The notes under the pieces were generated by a model. The model was given only the letters and a program-made list of their open reading frames with translations, was not told the DNA's origin and searched no databases. DNA of 13,068 bases from SUG1106 sp964651095. GTDB taxonomy: Bacteria > Bacillota > Clostridia > Peptostreptococcales > Anaerovoracaceae. Location of the stretch: assembly GCA_964651095.1 (NCBI GenBank), contig CAZYWO010000052.1, positions 1-13,068 on the forward strand, given 5' to 3'. Numbering within the stretch: the stretch's first letter is position 1; each line of letters begins with the position of its first letter. Shown piece by piece: positions 7,501 through 13,068 of the stretch. The position numbers were made by a program, and so were the translations under genes.

Positions 7501-8735
7501 TCCACTCCCGGCAAAAATTCATCGGCAGCTTTATAATGTGCCATGGTTTCAATAATGCCGTAATCCGCGTTAAAGCCTGCTTTAATCAATCCCTCGCCGT
7601 AACCTGTAACTGTAGTATTTCCTATGTAACATTTTTTTGGCAGCATACAGTAAATCTCGTTGAGGAGAATTTTAGTAGCCTCCAATGGATTGCCCTCGTT
7701 ATTTCTGTAGAAAGAGTAAACAAGGTTTTTATCTTTATCTATAAGAGCAGCCTTAGTAGTGGTTGAGCCTGCGTCGATACCTAAAAATAAAGGTCCGATG
7801 CAGTCTTGCAATTCTTTTCTCTTAATTCTGGCTTTTGAATGACGCTCCTTAAATTCCATGTATTCATTTTGATCTTTGAACAATGGTTCTACTCTTTTGG
7901 TTGAAGCTGTTGCTGATGTGTCTACTTGATTTACTCTATCAAGCAAAACAGTCAGTTTAACCGGCTGACAATCATCTGCCATAAACGCCGCTCCCAGAGC
8001 CACGAAGTATTTAGAGTTTTCAGGAAAGATAACTTCCTCCGGTTTCAGTTCCAAAGTTTCAATGAAACGTTTTCTAAGTTCAGACATATATGTAAGCGGT
8101 CCGCCTAAAAACGCCACATTTCCTTTGATTCTGCGCCCACAAGCAAGCCCGCTTATAGTTTGATTTACAACCGCCTGGAAGATAGAAGCCGCCAAATTTT
8201 CCATAGGCGCGCCTTCATTAATAAGGGGCTGAATATCGGTTTTAGCAAAAACTCCGCATCGTGCTGCAATAGGATAAATTATGTTATAATCCTTTGCAGC
8301 TTCGTTAAGACCATTGCCGTCAGTATTGAGCAAAATTGCCATCTGGTCGATAAAAGCGCCTGTTCCCCCTGCGCATGTACCATTCATTCTCTGCTCTACA
8401 GCAGCTCCGAAGAAAGTGATCTTAGCGTCTTCTCCGCCCAGCTCTATTGCTACGTCAGTCTGCGGAATGATTTTTCGTACAGCAAGAGAACAGGTTACCA
8501 CTTCCTGTTCAAACTTAGCCTTAATGGTTTCCGCCAGAGCAAGTCCTCCCGAACCTGTAATTACTGCTTTTACATCTATATCTCCCTTTTCGGCAAGAAG
8601 CTGATTCAAAAGCTCGCTTACTTTGCTGAAAACGCTGGACATGTGACGTTCATATCTCTGATAAATTATATTTTCATTTTCGTCGATTAGGACCAGCTTA
8701 ACTGTAGTCGATCCTACATCAATTCCAAGTCTCAT
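4524..8735 (-). CDS. Giant 2-hydroxyacyl-CoA dehydratase activase-related iron-sulfur protein (two ASKHA domains plus dehydratase-like half)
   Basis: This 1403-residue protein belongs to the BadF/BadG/BcrA/HgdC activase group, which uses ATP to push a low-potential electron from a [4Fe-4S] cluster into an iron-sulfur client. Start chosen at ATG 8735 (MRLGIDVGSTTVKL), since AGAGG lies 7 nt upstream; the ATG at 8756 would put that site inside the gene. Domain 1 (about 1-265): GIDVGSTTVK, ELGGEDAK, NGTCAGGTGAF (Cys121), ARCGVFAKTD (Cys160). Domain 2 (about 315-575): GIDAGSTTTK, DIGGQDMK, NEACSSGCGSF (Cys441), TRCTVFMNS (Cys480). Each Cys pair is 39 residues apart, as for the two cluster cysteines of HgdC. 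Next is a four-Cys motif (602, 605, 609, 628), then a DUF2229-like and dehydratase-like region with DTACYPAK (Cys718), YPC, NDACYPT (Cys1057), TGGGC (Cys1092), NQCGEGW (Cys1322) and ACLQPFACLPN (1345, 1351). No signal peptide; cytoplasmic. Reaction and substrate are unknown and no CoA-dehydratase gene is adjacent. Relation to double-cubane-cluster proteins is possible. Family is certain, function is not. Confidence 0.93.
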   Translation of the reverse strand: MRLGIDVGSTTVKLVLIDENENIIYQRYERHMSSVFSKVSELLNQLLAEKGDIDVKAVITGSGGLALAETIKAKFEQEVVTCSLAVRKIIPQTDVAIELGGEDAKITFFGAAVEQRMNGTCAGGTGAFIDQMAILLNTDGNGLNEAAKDYNIIYPIAARCGVFAKTDIQPLINEGAPMENLAASIFQAVVNQTISGLACGRRIKGNVAFLGGPLTYMSELRKRFIETLELKPEEVIFPENSKYFVALGAAFMADDCQPVKLTVLLDRVNQVDTSATASTKRVEPLFKDQNEYMEFKERHSKARIKRKELQDCIGPLFLGIDAGSTTTKAALIDKDKNLVYSFYRNNEGNPLEATKILLNEIYCMLPKKCYIGNTTVTGYGEGLIKAGFNADYGIIETMAHYKAADEFLPGVDFILDIGGQDMKCMKIKDGAIYNIMLNEACSSGCGSFIETYAKSVEMKVEDFAQVGLLSQNPVDLGTRCTVFMNSMVKQAQKEGATIGDIAAGLSYSVIKNALYKVIKLRNPEEAGDKIVVQGGTFLNESALRAIEKVLGKEVVRPDIAGIMGAYGCALHSMDNWEEGHRSTLLHLEELITFEAGSSNARCAGCENRCMLTITKFSDGNRYITGNRCEKGEGKKNFKKDLPNLYQYKLKRLFQYEPLEKDMAKRGSVAIPRVLNMYENYPFWFTFFTNLGYRVVLSPMSTKEIYERGMDTISSDTACYPAKLVHGHIKTLVEMGEKWIFYPCVNYEQKEDENAPNHYNCPIVATYPEVIANNMNEVFDEKGVEFTHPFVPYDDDKRLAKRLHEVLESKGISYKEIKDAVAQARAEQEAFKKDVETKGKEALEYAKKNNKKAIVLSGRPYHLDTEINHGIDKMISSYDMVVLSEDSVCNMVEFKRPIRVLDQWVYHSRLYKAANVVGTLDDVELVQLNSFGCGVDAVTTDEVEEILEKSNKLYTVLKIDEGTNLGAIRIRIRSLKAAMEERDKNDVKAVYDNKPYERKLFTKEMKEDYTLLIPQMSPIHFQYLEVGFKESGYKAVVIPTVDKNAVDEGLKYVNNDACYPTLVTLGKMISTLKSGEYDLNRTALVMSQTGGGCRASNYIALLRKALKDLGMEQVPVVSFNMVGLEKNPGFKIDVKMGKRLIIAALYGDLFQRLLYATRPYEEVPGSAEAIMKKYEAEIFQNCRDGKISTYKKLVPKIVEEYDNLPLRDIKKPKVGVVGEILVKYHPDANNNIVDIIEKEGGEAVVLDLIDFFLYGMYSKKFNYEKLSGSYKQYKINQFAIELIEWFRQPMRKALRESKRFDEPAYIEHTAKEASEIASIGNQCGEGWLLTGEMIELIKGGATNIACLQPFACLPNHVTGKGMMKAIRERFPKANIVAIDYDPGASNVNQLNRIKLMMSTAHQNL

Positions 8736-8785
8736 ATTTAAACCTCTTTTAAGCATAGTAATTCCATCATATTAGATGATAGTCT

Positions 8786-8794
8786 ATTGTAACA
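8786..8794 (-). promoter_or_regulatory. Extended -10 promoter of the activase gene
   Basis: On the minus strand TGTTACAAT forms an extended -10 (TGnTACAAT, 5/6 to TATAAT). The hexamer 17 bases upstream (AACAAA) is a poor -35, which the TGn element could offset. Transcription would start near 8779, leaving a leader of about 44 nt. A short dyad ATCAT-ATTAG-ATGAT (8766-8780) covers the predicted start point and might be an operator, although 5-bp arms are weak evidence. The rest of the 148-base divergent region holds only the opposing ykgJ promoter. Confidence 0.5.
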
Positions 8795-8846
8795 CTTAAA
8801 TGTGATATTTTGTTGAACATATAGGGTTAAGAATCCGCTAAGAATG

Positions 8847-8875
8847 TTGAAAATATTTGCATATTGAGATATAAT
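8847..8875 (+). promoter_or_regulatory. Housekeeping promoter of the YkgJ-family gene
   Basis: TTGAAA (8847-8852), a 17-base spacer and TATAAT (8870-8875). The predicted transcription start, 6-8 bases after the -10 box, falls at 8881-8884, that is at or within three bases of the ATG at 8884. No Shine-Dalgarno sequence is present between the two. Confidence 0.8.
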
Positions 8876-8883
8876 TTAACAAT

Positions 8884-9429
8884 ATGAAGAGCAAAATCAG
8901 AAAAAGAACATGGAAAGCAATATATAGACTTCTAAACAGAGTATCTCCTGTGGATTACGATTGTGGAAAATTATGCGGCAGTGCATGTTGCATTTGCTCC
9001 GATACTGAAGATGGTTTGGAAATGGGAATCTATCTTTATCCGGGCGAACATAAAATCCATAGTAAAAATGATAACTGGCTGGATTGGAGCACAGAAGATG
9101 CAGCGGATTTTGATTTCCCCGACAGTTGGAACGGTCCGGTTTATTTCGTGCGCTGCAAAACACCTCCCGTATGTCCTCGCGACAAGCGCCCTTTACAATG
9201 CAGAATCTATCCTCTTGCACCTTATATTACTAAAGAAGGGTTTCTTGAAATTGTATATAATGACGAGGGGCTTCCTTATAACTGCCCTCTCATCGATGAC
9301 AGAATTCCTTTAAACGATGATTTCGTAAAAGCAACATATACTGTATGGGCTCATCTTATACGCGACCCTCTCATCTATGATTTAGTCGAAATGGATTCGA
9401 GAGCTAAAGATGAAAGATCAGCTACATAG
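8884..9429 (+). CDS. YkgJ-family cysteine-cluster protein
   Basis: A 181-residue soluble protein of the YkgJ family, annotated in databases as zinc- or iron-chelating cysteine-cluster proteins of unsettled function. The cluster signature is visible: CGKLCGSACCIC gives Cys27, 31, 35, 36 and 38; then Cys91, PPVCPRD (Cys97), LQCRIYPLAP (Cys106) and YNCP (Cys134). The CxxxCxxxCC opening and the C-R-I/x-YP block are typical. The N-terminus is basic (MKSKIRKRTWK). The start at 8884 is the only plausible one before the cluster; there is no ribosome binding site and the promoter places the RNA start essentially at the ATG, so translation is probably leaderless. It is divergent from the giant activase gene, another iron-sulfur protein, but a shared pathway is only a guess. 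A bidirectional terminator follows the stop codon. Confidence 0.88.
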   Translation: MKSKIRKRTWKAIYRLLNRVSPVDYDCGKLCGSACCICSDTEDGLEMGIYLYPGEHKIHSKNDNWLDWSTEDAADFDFPDSWNGPVYFVRCKTPPVCPRDKRPLQCRIYPLAPYITKEGFLEIVYNDEGLPYNCPLIDDRIPLNDDFVKATYTVWAHLIRDPLIYDLVEMDSRAKDERSAT

Positions 9430-9435
9430 CTATTA

Positions 9436-9464
9436 AAAAAGAGACTTATTTTTAGTCTCTTTTT
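9436..9464. terminator. Bidirectional intrinsic terminator
   Basis: AAAAAGAGACT (9436-9446), a 7-base loop, then AGTCTCTTTTT (9454-9464): an 11-bp perfect stem whose arms supply an A-run on one side and a T-run on the other, so it can terminate transcription from both directions. It lies between the stop codons of two convergent genes (9429 and 9489), where such a shared terminator is expected. Confidence 0.9.
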
Positions 9465-9488
9465 ATATTAGCATATCAGTCTAAAATT

Positions 9489-9734
9489 TTACTTGTCCAA
9501 ATCTTTTCCGCAAGACGAGCAATAATGTCCGCCCCATCTGGTAACCTGCGCGCCGCAATGAGGGCAACGCATAAATTTAAGGTCTATTATTAATAGCAAG
9601 ATAAATAGAACCACCATAATTACCCAAAATACTATATTACTAATTAAATCGGGAAAAGTTCTGTCCACTATCCAAACGATAACAAACATTACGCAAATAA
9701 TATCCGATAATCTCTTTGCCGTCTTTAAGTTCAT
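9489..9734 (-). CDS. Small membrane protein with C-terminal zinc ribbon
   Basis: An 81-residue protein with no named family that I recognise. After a short N-terminus (MNLKTAKRL) come two hydrophobic segments, about residues 10-24 (SDIICVMFVIVWIVD) and 31-52 (ISNIVFWVIMVVLFILLLIIDL). The C-terminus is a zinc ribbon, CPHCGAQVTRWGGHYCSSCG, with two CxxC knuckles 13 residues apart and a lysine/aspartate tail. Both termini are probably cytoplasmic. The ATG at 9734 has AGGAGG 8 nt upstream. It is the last gene of the MATE unit: its ATG overlaps the stop of the 31-codon ORF by four bases (ATGA). Zinc-ribbon membrane proteins of this size are common and uncharacterised in Clostridia; linkage to the transporter suggests, but does not show, a shared role. 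Confidence 0.8.
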   Translation of the reverse strand: MNLKTAKRLSDIICVMFVIVWIVDRTFPDLISNIVFWVIMVVLFILLLIIDLKFMRCPHCGAQVTRWGGHYCSSCGKDLDK

Positions 9735-9826
9735 TCCTGCTGCCTCCTGTTTTGACGTTTACGCTGCATCTTGTCTTTTAACCGTTTAACCGTTGTTTTG
9801 GTTAATTTTATTGCCCGCTTTATCAT
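9731..9826 (-). CDS. Possible 31-residue highly basic peptide between the MATE and zinc-ribbon genes
   Basis: An ATG at 9826 overlaps the MATE stop codon (ATGA, four bases), and its frame runs 31 codons to a TGA that in turn overlaps the ATG of the zinc-ribbon gene (again ATGA). The peptide starts MIKRAIKLTKTTVKRLKDKM and has 13 Lys/Arg against one Asp and one Glu, so it would be strongly positive and possibly helical. It has no strong ribosome binding site of its own and would depend on translational coupling to the MATE gene. The AGGAGG of the next gene lies inside it, read as two arginine codons. It could be a real small protein, a coupling device that carries ribosomes to the zinc-ribbon start, or chance. 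I know of no family for it. Confidence 0.4.
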   Translation of the reverse strand: MIKRAIKLTKTTVKRLKDKMQRKRQNRRQQE

Positions 9827-11238
9827 AGATTTTTAATATCTTTTACATAAAGCCTTCTCATCATTATGATACTGTAGATAAATCCCAAAAGCTCTGACAA
9901 AGGGAACGATGCCCACGATAGAGTTATACCGCCTATTCTTATCAAAACGTATGCTAACGGTAAAATTCCGATTAGCTGTCTTATAACCGATGTAAATAAG
10001 CTGTACACACCATGGCCTGTGGCTTGAAACATGGTTCCTGTTATGATGCCAAAAGCTGCCGGTAAAAAGCAAAGACTTATTATTCTAAGGGCAGGAATAC
10101 CTATTTCAAGCATGTCCGCTGAAGCTTCAAACATCATTAAAAGCTGTCTAGGCAGAATGTGAAATAAAATCAAACCAAGAGTCATCACAATGACAGCAAC
10201 TTTCATAGCCTCTTTATAGGTTTTCATAAGTCTGTTTTTATCTCTGGCGCCATAGTTATATCCCATAATCGGCATTGCACCTTGATTTAAACCGAATACA
10301 GGCATAAATACGAAGGATTGTATTTTAAAATATGCTCCCAAAACGGCAACGGCAGTAGTTGAATATGCGACTAAAATTGCGTTGTAGAAAATAACCATTA
10401 CTGAAGATATGGACTGCATTACAATTGAGGGCAATCCAACTTTATAAATATCAGCAACTATTTTCCAGTCAATTTTAAAACCTTTAATTTTTACTTGAAC
10501 AAGATGTTCTCCCTTTATCATAATGGAAATTCCGACTATCAGTCCACAGAGCTGTCCGGTTACTGTAGCCAGAGCTGCTCCTGCCACACCCAGCTTCGGG
10601 AATCCCAATAAGCCGAATATCATAATAGGGTCTAAAATCAAATTGACGATTGCTCCCGTCAAACTGCACGCCATAGGTCCTATCATATTTCCGGTGGATT
10701 GAAGAATTTTTTCAATCACCACCTGAATATTAATGAACAGTGAGCCGATACATACGATTGACATATATGCATATCCTGCTTCAAAAAAATACGTACCTTG
10801 CTGCGCATAAGATGCGATAAAAGGTTTAGTTAAGAAAATTCCTATAAAAAGAAATACAAAATAATTAAGCAAACCTATTCTCAAACCCGTACTTGCCGCC
10901 TGATTGGCTTCCTCCTGAAGTTTCGCTCCAAGTTTTCTTGCAATTAATGAATTAATTCCAACACCGCTTCCTACCGACAATGCAATTATCAATAGCTGAA
11001 TAGGATTGACAATAGATACTGCGGTAAGAGCGTCTTCACTTATCTTTGCCACGAAGATACTGTCAACGATATTGTACAGAGCGTTTATCGTCATGGATAA
11101 AATAGCCGGCCATGCCATACTTAAAAGCAGTTTTCTTATTGGCATTACTCCCATCTTGTTGGCATGACCTTTTTCAGTTGTGTTTTCCTGAACATCTTCA
11201 ATATACAGCTTTTCATTTTTTACATCCATTTTTTCCAT
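9823..11238 (-). CDS. MATE family multidrug/Na+ antiporter
   Basis: A 471-residue inner-membrane efflux transporter of the MATE superfamily, which exports cationic drugs or metabolites in exchange for Na+ or H+. About 12 hydrophobic helices follow a soluble N-terminus of roughly 35 residues (MEKMDVKNEKLYIEDVQENT). Family signatures: PIRKLLLSMAWPAILSMT at the first helix, NIVDSIFVAKISEDALTAVS, GAIVNLILDPIMIFG and GVAGAALATVTGQ in the first half, and GLNQGAMPIMGYNYGARD starting the second half, close to the classical MATE P-x-x-G-Y-N-Y-G-A motif. ATG at 11238 has GAGAGG 5 nt upstream. It heads a unit with the 31-codon ORF and the zinc-ribbon gene, driven by a consensus promoter that interlocks with that of prfC. 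Substrate cannot be told from sequence; no MarR/TetR regulator is adjacent. Confidence 0.95.
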   Translation of the reverse strand: MEKMDVKNEKLYIEDVQENTTEKGHANKMGVMPIRKLLLSMAWPAILSMTINALYNIVDSIFVAKISEDALTAVSIVNPIQLLIIALSVGSGVGINSLIARKLGAKLQEEANQAASTGLRIGLLNYFVFLFIGIFLTKPFIASYAQQGTYFFEAGYAYMSIVCIGSLFINIQVVIEKILQSTGNMIGPMACSLTGAIVNLILDPIMIFGLLGFPKLGVAGAALATVTGQLCGLIVGISIMIKGEHLVQVKIKGFKIDWKIVADIYKVGLPSIVMQSISSVMVIFYNAILVAYSTTAVAVLGAYFKIQSFVFMPVFGLNQGAMPIMGYNYGARDKNRLMKTYKEAMKVAVIVMTLGLILFHILPRQLLMMFEASADMLEIGIPALRIISLCFLPAAFGIITGTMFQATGHGVYSLFTSVIRQLIGILPLAYVLIRIGGITLSWASFPLSELLGFIYSIIMMRRLYVKDIKNL

Positions 11239-11263
11239 AATATCCTCTCTTTCGTAAAAAAGT

Positions 11264-11292
11264 ATTATATAACAACTTGTTTACAAATTCAA
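11264..11292 (-). promoter_or_regulatory. Housekeeping promoter of the MATE unit
   Basis: On the minus strand TTGAAT (11292-11287), 17 bases, TATAAT (11269-11264). Transcription would start near 11257, giving a leader of about 20 nt that holds the GAGAGG ribosome binding site. Its spacer contains the -35 hexamer of the divergent prfC promoter. Confidence 0.8.
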
Positions 11293-11307
11293 GATTTATG
11301 TTATTAT
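11280..11307 (+). promoter_or_regulatory. Probable promoter of prfC
   Basis: TTTACA (11280-11285, 5/6) and TATTAT (11302-11307, 5/6) separated by 16 bases; TATATT at 11305-11310 is an alternative -10 with a 19-base spacer. Start of transcription near 11314-11318 gives a leader of about 70 nt, AT-rich and without clear structure. It overlaps the divergent MATE promoter. Confidence 0.55.
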
Positions 11308-11385
11308 ATTTAGAGTGACTTTTTTTAAAGCCATTATTAAATATGCAAATATACTTTTTCAATAAGGAGAAATAAAGGAAAATAA

Positions 11386-12963
11386 ATGGCAACCAGACAA
11401 GAAGAAATTCAATCGAGACGAATATTTGGCATTATATCCCATCCGGATGCAGGTAAAACCACATTAACGGAAAAACTTTTGCTCCATGGAGGCGCTATCC
11501 GTGAAGCGGGAACGGTTAAAGCAAGAAGAAACAGTAAATTCGCTACCTCTGACTGGATGGAAATAGAAAAACAAAGAGGTATTTCGGTCACATCCTCTGT
11601 AATGCAGTTTAATTATGCTGGCAAAGTCATTTCAATTATGGATACTCCCGGCCATAACGATTTCGGTGAGGACACCTACAGAATTCTTACATCGGTAGAT
11701 AGTGCGGTGATGGTAATAGACGGAGCCAAAGGTATCGAAACCCAAACTAAGAAACTTTTTAAAGTATGCTCTATGAGGAGTATCCCGATTTTTACGTTTA
11801 TTAATAAGCTGGACAGAGAAACTAAAGAACCTTTTGACCTTGTTCAGGAACTTGAAGATGTACTTGGACTTCCCTCTGTACCTGTAACATGGCCTATCGG
11901 TAACGGTATGAACTTTGAAGGAATCTATGACTTGCTAAAGAACGAAGTGCATCTTTATAAGGCAGGAAAAACCATATCTCTGGGTACAGAAGGAGTCTTT
12001 GGTCCGGAACTTGAAGATGAAATCGCAGGCTATAACCTTTCTGCGCTGCGAGATGAAATTGAATTAATTCAAGGCGCCGGAAATCAGTTTGATATGGATT
12101 TGATCTCTAAGGGAAAGCTTTCACCCGTATTCTTTGGTTCTGCCCTTGCAGACTTTGGAACCATCCCTTTTCTTAACCATTTTCTCGATATGTCTCCCGC
12201 TCCGGGACCTCGCAAAACTACTGATGGTCAAGTCAATCCGACAGACGATTTTTTCAGCGGATTTATATTTAAAATACAGGCTAATATGAACCCAGCCCAC
12301 AGAGACAGATTGGCTTTTTTTAGAATATGTTCGGGAACTTTCCAACGAGGCATGAGCGTAAAACTCTCAAGGACAGGTAAAGAGATGAAACTTTCCCAGT
12401 CTACTATGCTTATGGCTAACGAACGTGAAACTGTGGATACAGCCATTGCCGGAGACATTATCGGCATATATGATACGGGAAATTATCAAATTGGAGACAC
12501 TTTATCTACTACTAAAGAACCTCTATTTTTTGAACTGCTTCCTACATTCCCTCCTGAGCTTTTCGCTCTAGTCATACCAAAAAATACTATGAAAGCAAAA
12601 CAATTTCAAAAAGGTGTGGATCAACTTGCTCAGGAAGGCGCTATTCAGGTTTACCGAAATCAATATAACGAAGTTGTAATCGGCGCTGTAGGTCAACTGC
12701 AATTTGAAGTTTTCGAGTACAGATTAAAGAATGAATATAATGCGGATGTGCGAATGGATAGACTTGATTTCAGTGTGGCAAGATGGGTAAATACGGATAA
12801 TATCGAAAAAGTTAAAGATGTGCTGGATTCCAGAACTATGCTTGTATTCGACCATTTTGAAAGACCGCTCATACTGTTTGCAAATCAATTTACACTAAAC
12901 TATTTTGCAGAAAAACATTCTGACATTAAACTGATTGAAGCATTGGATGTACAGCAGTTTTAA
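11386..12963 (+). CDS. prfC: Peptide chain release factor 3 (RF3), ribosome-recycling GTPase
   Basis: RF3 is a translational GTPase that speeds dissociation of RF1/RF2 from the ribosome after peptide release. The product is 525 residues, the usual length. All G motifs are present: G1 HPDAGKTT (residues 19-26), G2 RGISVT (64-69), G3 DTPGH (86-90), G4 NKLD (140-143). The stretch SDWMEIEKQRGISVTSSVM is diagnostic for RF3 rather than EF-G, as is the short length without EF-G domains IV and V. The C-terminal half holds the EF-Tu-like domain II (FSGFIFKIQANMNPAHRDRLAF) and the RF3 C-terminal domain (GAVGQLQFEVFEYRLKNEYN). Two Shine-Dalgarno-like sites precede the ATG: AAGGAG at 11364-11369 and AAAGGA at 11374-11379, the second 6 nt from the ATG and so the likelier one. 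It is divergent from the MATE gene. Confidence 0.97.
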   Translation: MATRQEEIQSRRIFGIISHPDAGKTTLTEKLLLHGGAIREAGTVKARRNSKFATSDWMEIEKQRGISVTSSVMQFNYAGKVISIMDTPGHNDFGEDTYRILTSVDSAVMVIDGAKGIETQTKKLFKVCSMRSIPIFTFINKLDRETKEPFDLVQELEDVLGLPSVPVTWPIGNGMNFEGIYDLLKNEVHLYKAGKTISLGTEGVFGPELEDEIAGYNLSALRDEIELIQGAGNQFDMDLISKGKLSPVFFGSALADFGTIPFLNHFLDMSPAPGPRKTTDGQVNPTDDFFSGFIFKIQANMNPAHRDRLAFFRICSGTFQRGMSVKLSRTGKEMKLSQSTMLMANERETVDTAIAGDIIGIYDTGNYQIGDTLSTTKEPLFFELLPTFPPELFALVIPKNTMKAKQFQKGVDQLAQEGAIQVYRNQYNEVVIGAVGQLQFEVFEYRLKNEYNADVRMDRLDFSVARWVNTDNIEKVKDVLDSRTMLVFDHFERPLILFANQFTLNYFAEKHSDIKLIEALDVQQF

Positions 12964-12977
12964 ACTTTGCAATCAGC

Positions 12978-12996
12978 CATTTATAATCGATAAATG
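12978..12996. repeat. Short inverted repeat downstream of prfC
   Basis: CATTTAT, a 5-base loop AATCG, ATAAATG: a perfect 7-bp arm pair 14 bases after the prfC stop. TTTGCA further left could also pair with the bases to the right (TGCAAA), with a bulge. There is no T-run on either side, so it is not a normal intrinsic terminator. Nothing else is recognised between here and the window end at 13068. Confidence 0.4.
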
Positions 12997-13068
12997 CAAA
13001 TACGAATCTATATAAGAGAGTGTGAACAAAAGTCTGTAAATGCAGATCTTCCATGATAATGATTGGGC

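Noticed and set aside
8160..8690. 176-codon plus-strand ORF antisense to the activase gene
   Set aside because: It is antisense to conserved activase motifs (Cys121 and Cys160 regions), with no family resemblance; a long shadow frame.
8791..8820. Rex- or CRP/FNR-like operator (TGTGA half-site) in the activase/YkgJ divergent region
   Set aside because: Only one half-site is seen; no matching second half at the right spacing on either strand.
11277..11294. CTTG...CAAG dyad in the MATE promoter as a regulator site
   Set aside because: Only four to five arm bases pair and the interior is mismatched; in AT-rich DNA this is expected by chance.
12926..13068. Open minus-strand frame entering from the right edge and ending inside prfC (contains MEDLHLQTFVHTLLYRF)
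   Set aside because: It overlaps the 3' end of prfC, resembles no protein I recognise and has no end signal of its own. It may be the tail of a convergent gene, but the visible part is too short to support.

Overview
This window looks like chromosome from a low-G+C anaerobic member of the Bacillota, most likely class Clostridia. The evidence is AT-rich intergenic DNA, strong AGGAGG-type ribosome binding sites, a YebC variant starting MGRHGTIAGRK, a very large fused CoA-dehydratase-activase protein typical of strict anaerobes, a PolA whose proofreading site has decayed, and RF3. Genus cannot be fixed from the sequence alone. No IS element, CRISPR array, tRNA or rRNA was seen.

Layout. On the minus strand, 8735 down to 1, lies a long co-directional block: the 1403-residue activase-related iron-sulfur protein, yebC with its own strong promoter, a structured RNA (my best guess is 6S RNA), polA, coaE, and the first codons of a membrane-anchored protein cut by the window edge. 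Divergent from the activase gene is a YkgJ-family cysteine-cluster gene (8884-9429, plus). Its promoter is so close to the ATG that the mRNA should be leaderless. A bidirectional terminator at 9436-9464 separates it from a convergent minus-strand unit. In transcription order that unit is a MATE transporter, a 31-codon basic ORF joined to its neighbours by ATGA overlaps at both ends, and a small two-helix membrane protein with a zinc ribbon. Divergent from the MATE gene, through interlocked promoters, is prfC (RF3) on the plus strand.

How the genes relate. polA, coaE, yebC and prfC are replication, cofactor and translation housekeeping genes. The least ordinary item is the giant activase protein. 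Two ASKHA ATPase domains each carry a Cys-x38-Cys pair. They are followed by a four-cysteine motif and then about 760 residues with repeated DACYP/DTACYP motifs. This looks like a two-component ATP-driven electron-transfer machine (activator dimer plus its two-subunit iron-sulfur client) written as one polypeptide. Its substrate is unknown, and no dehydratase, CoA-transferase or substrate gene lies next to it. Other unusual points are the structured RNA between yebC and polA, the 31-codon overlapping ORF, the leaderless ykgJ-type gene and the perfect dyad at the yebC start site.
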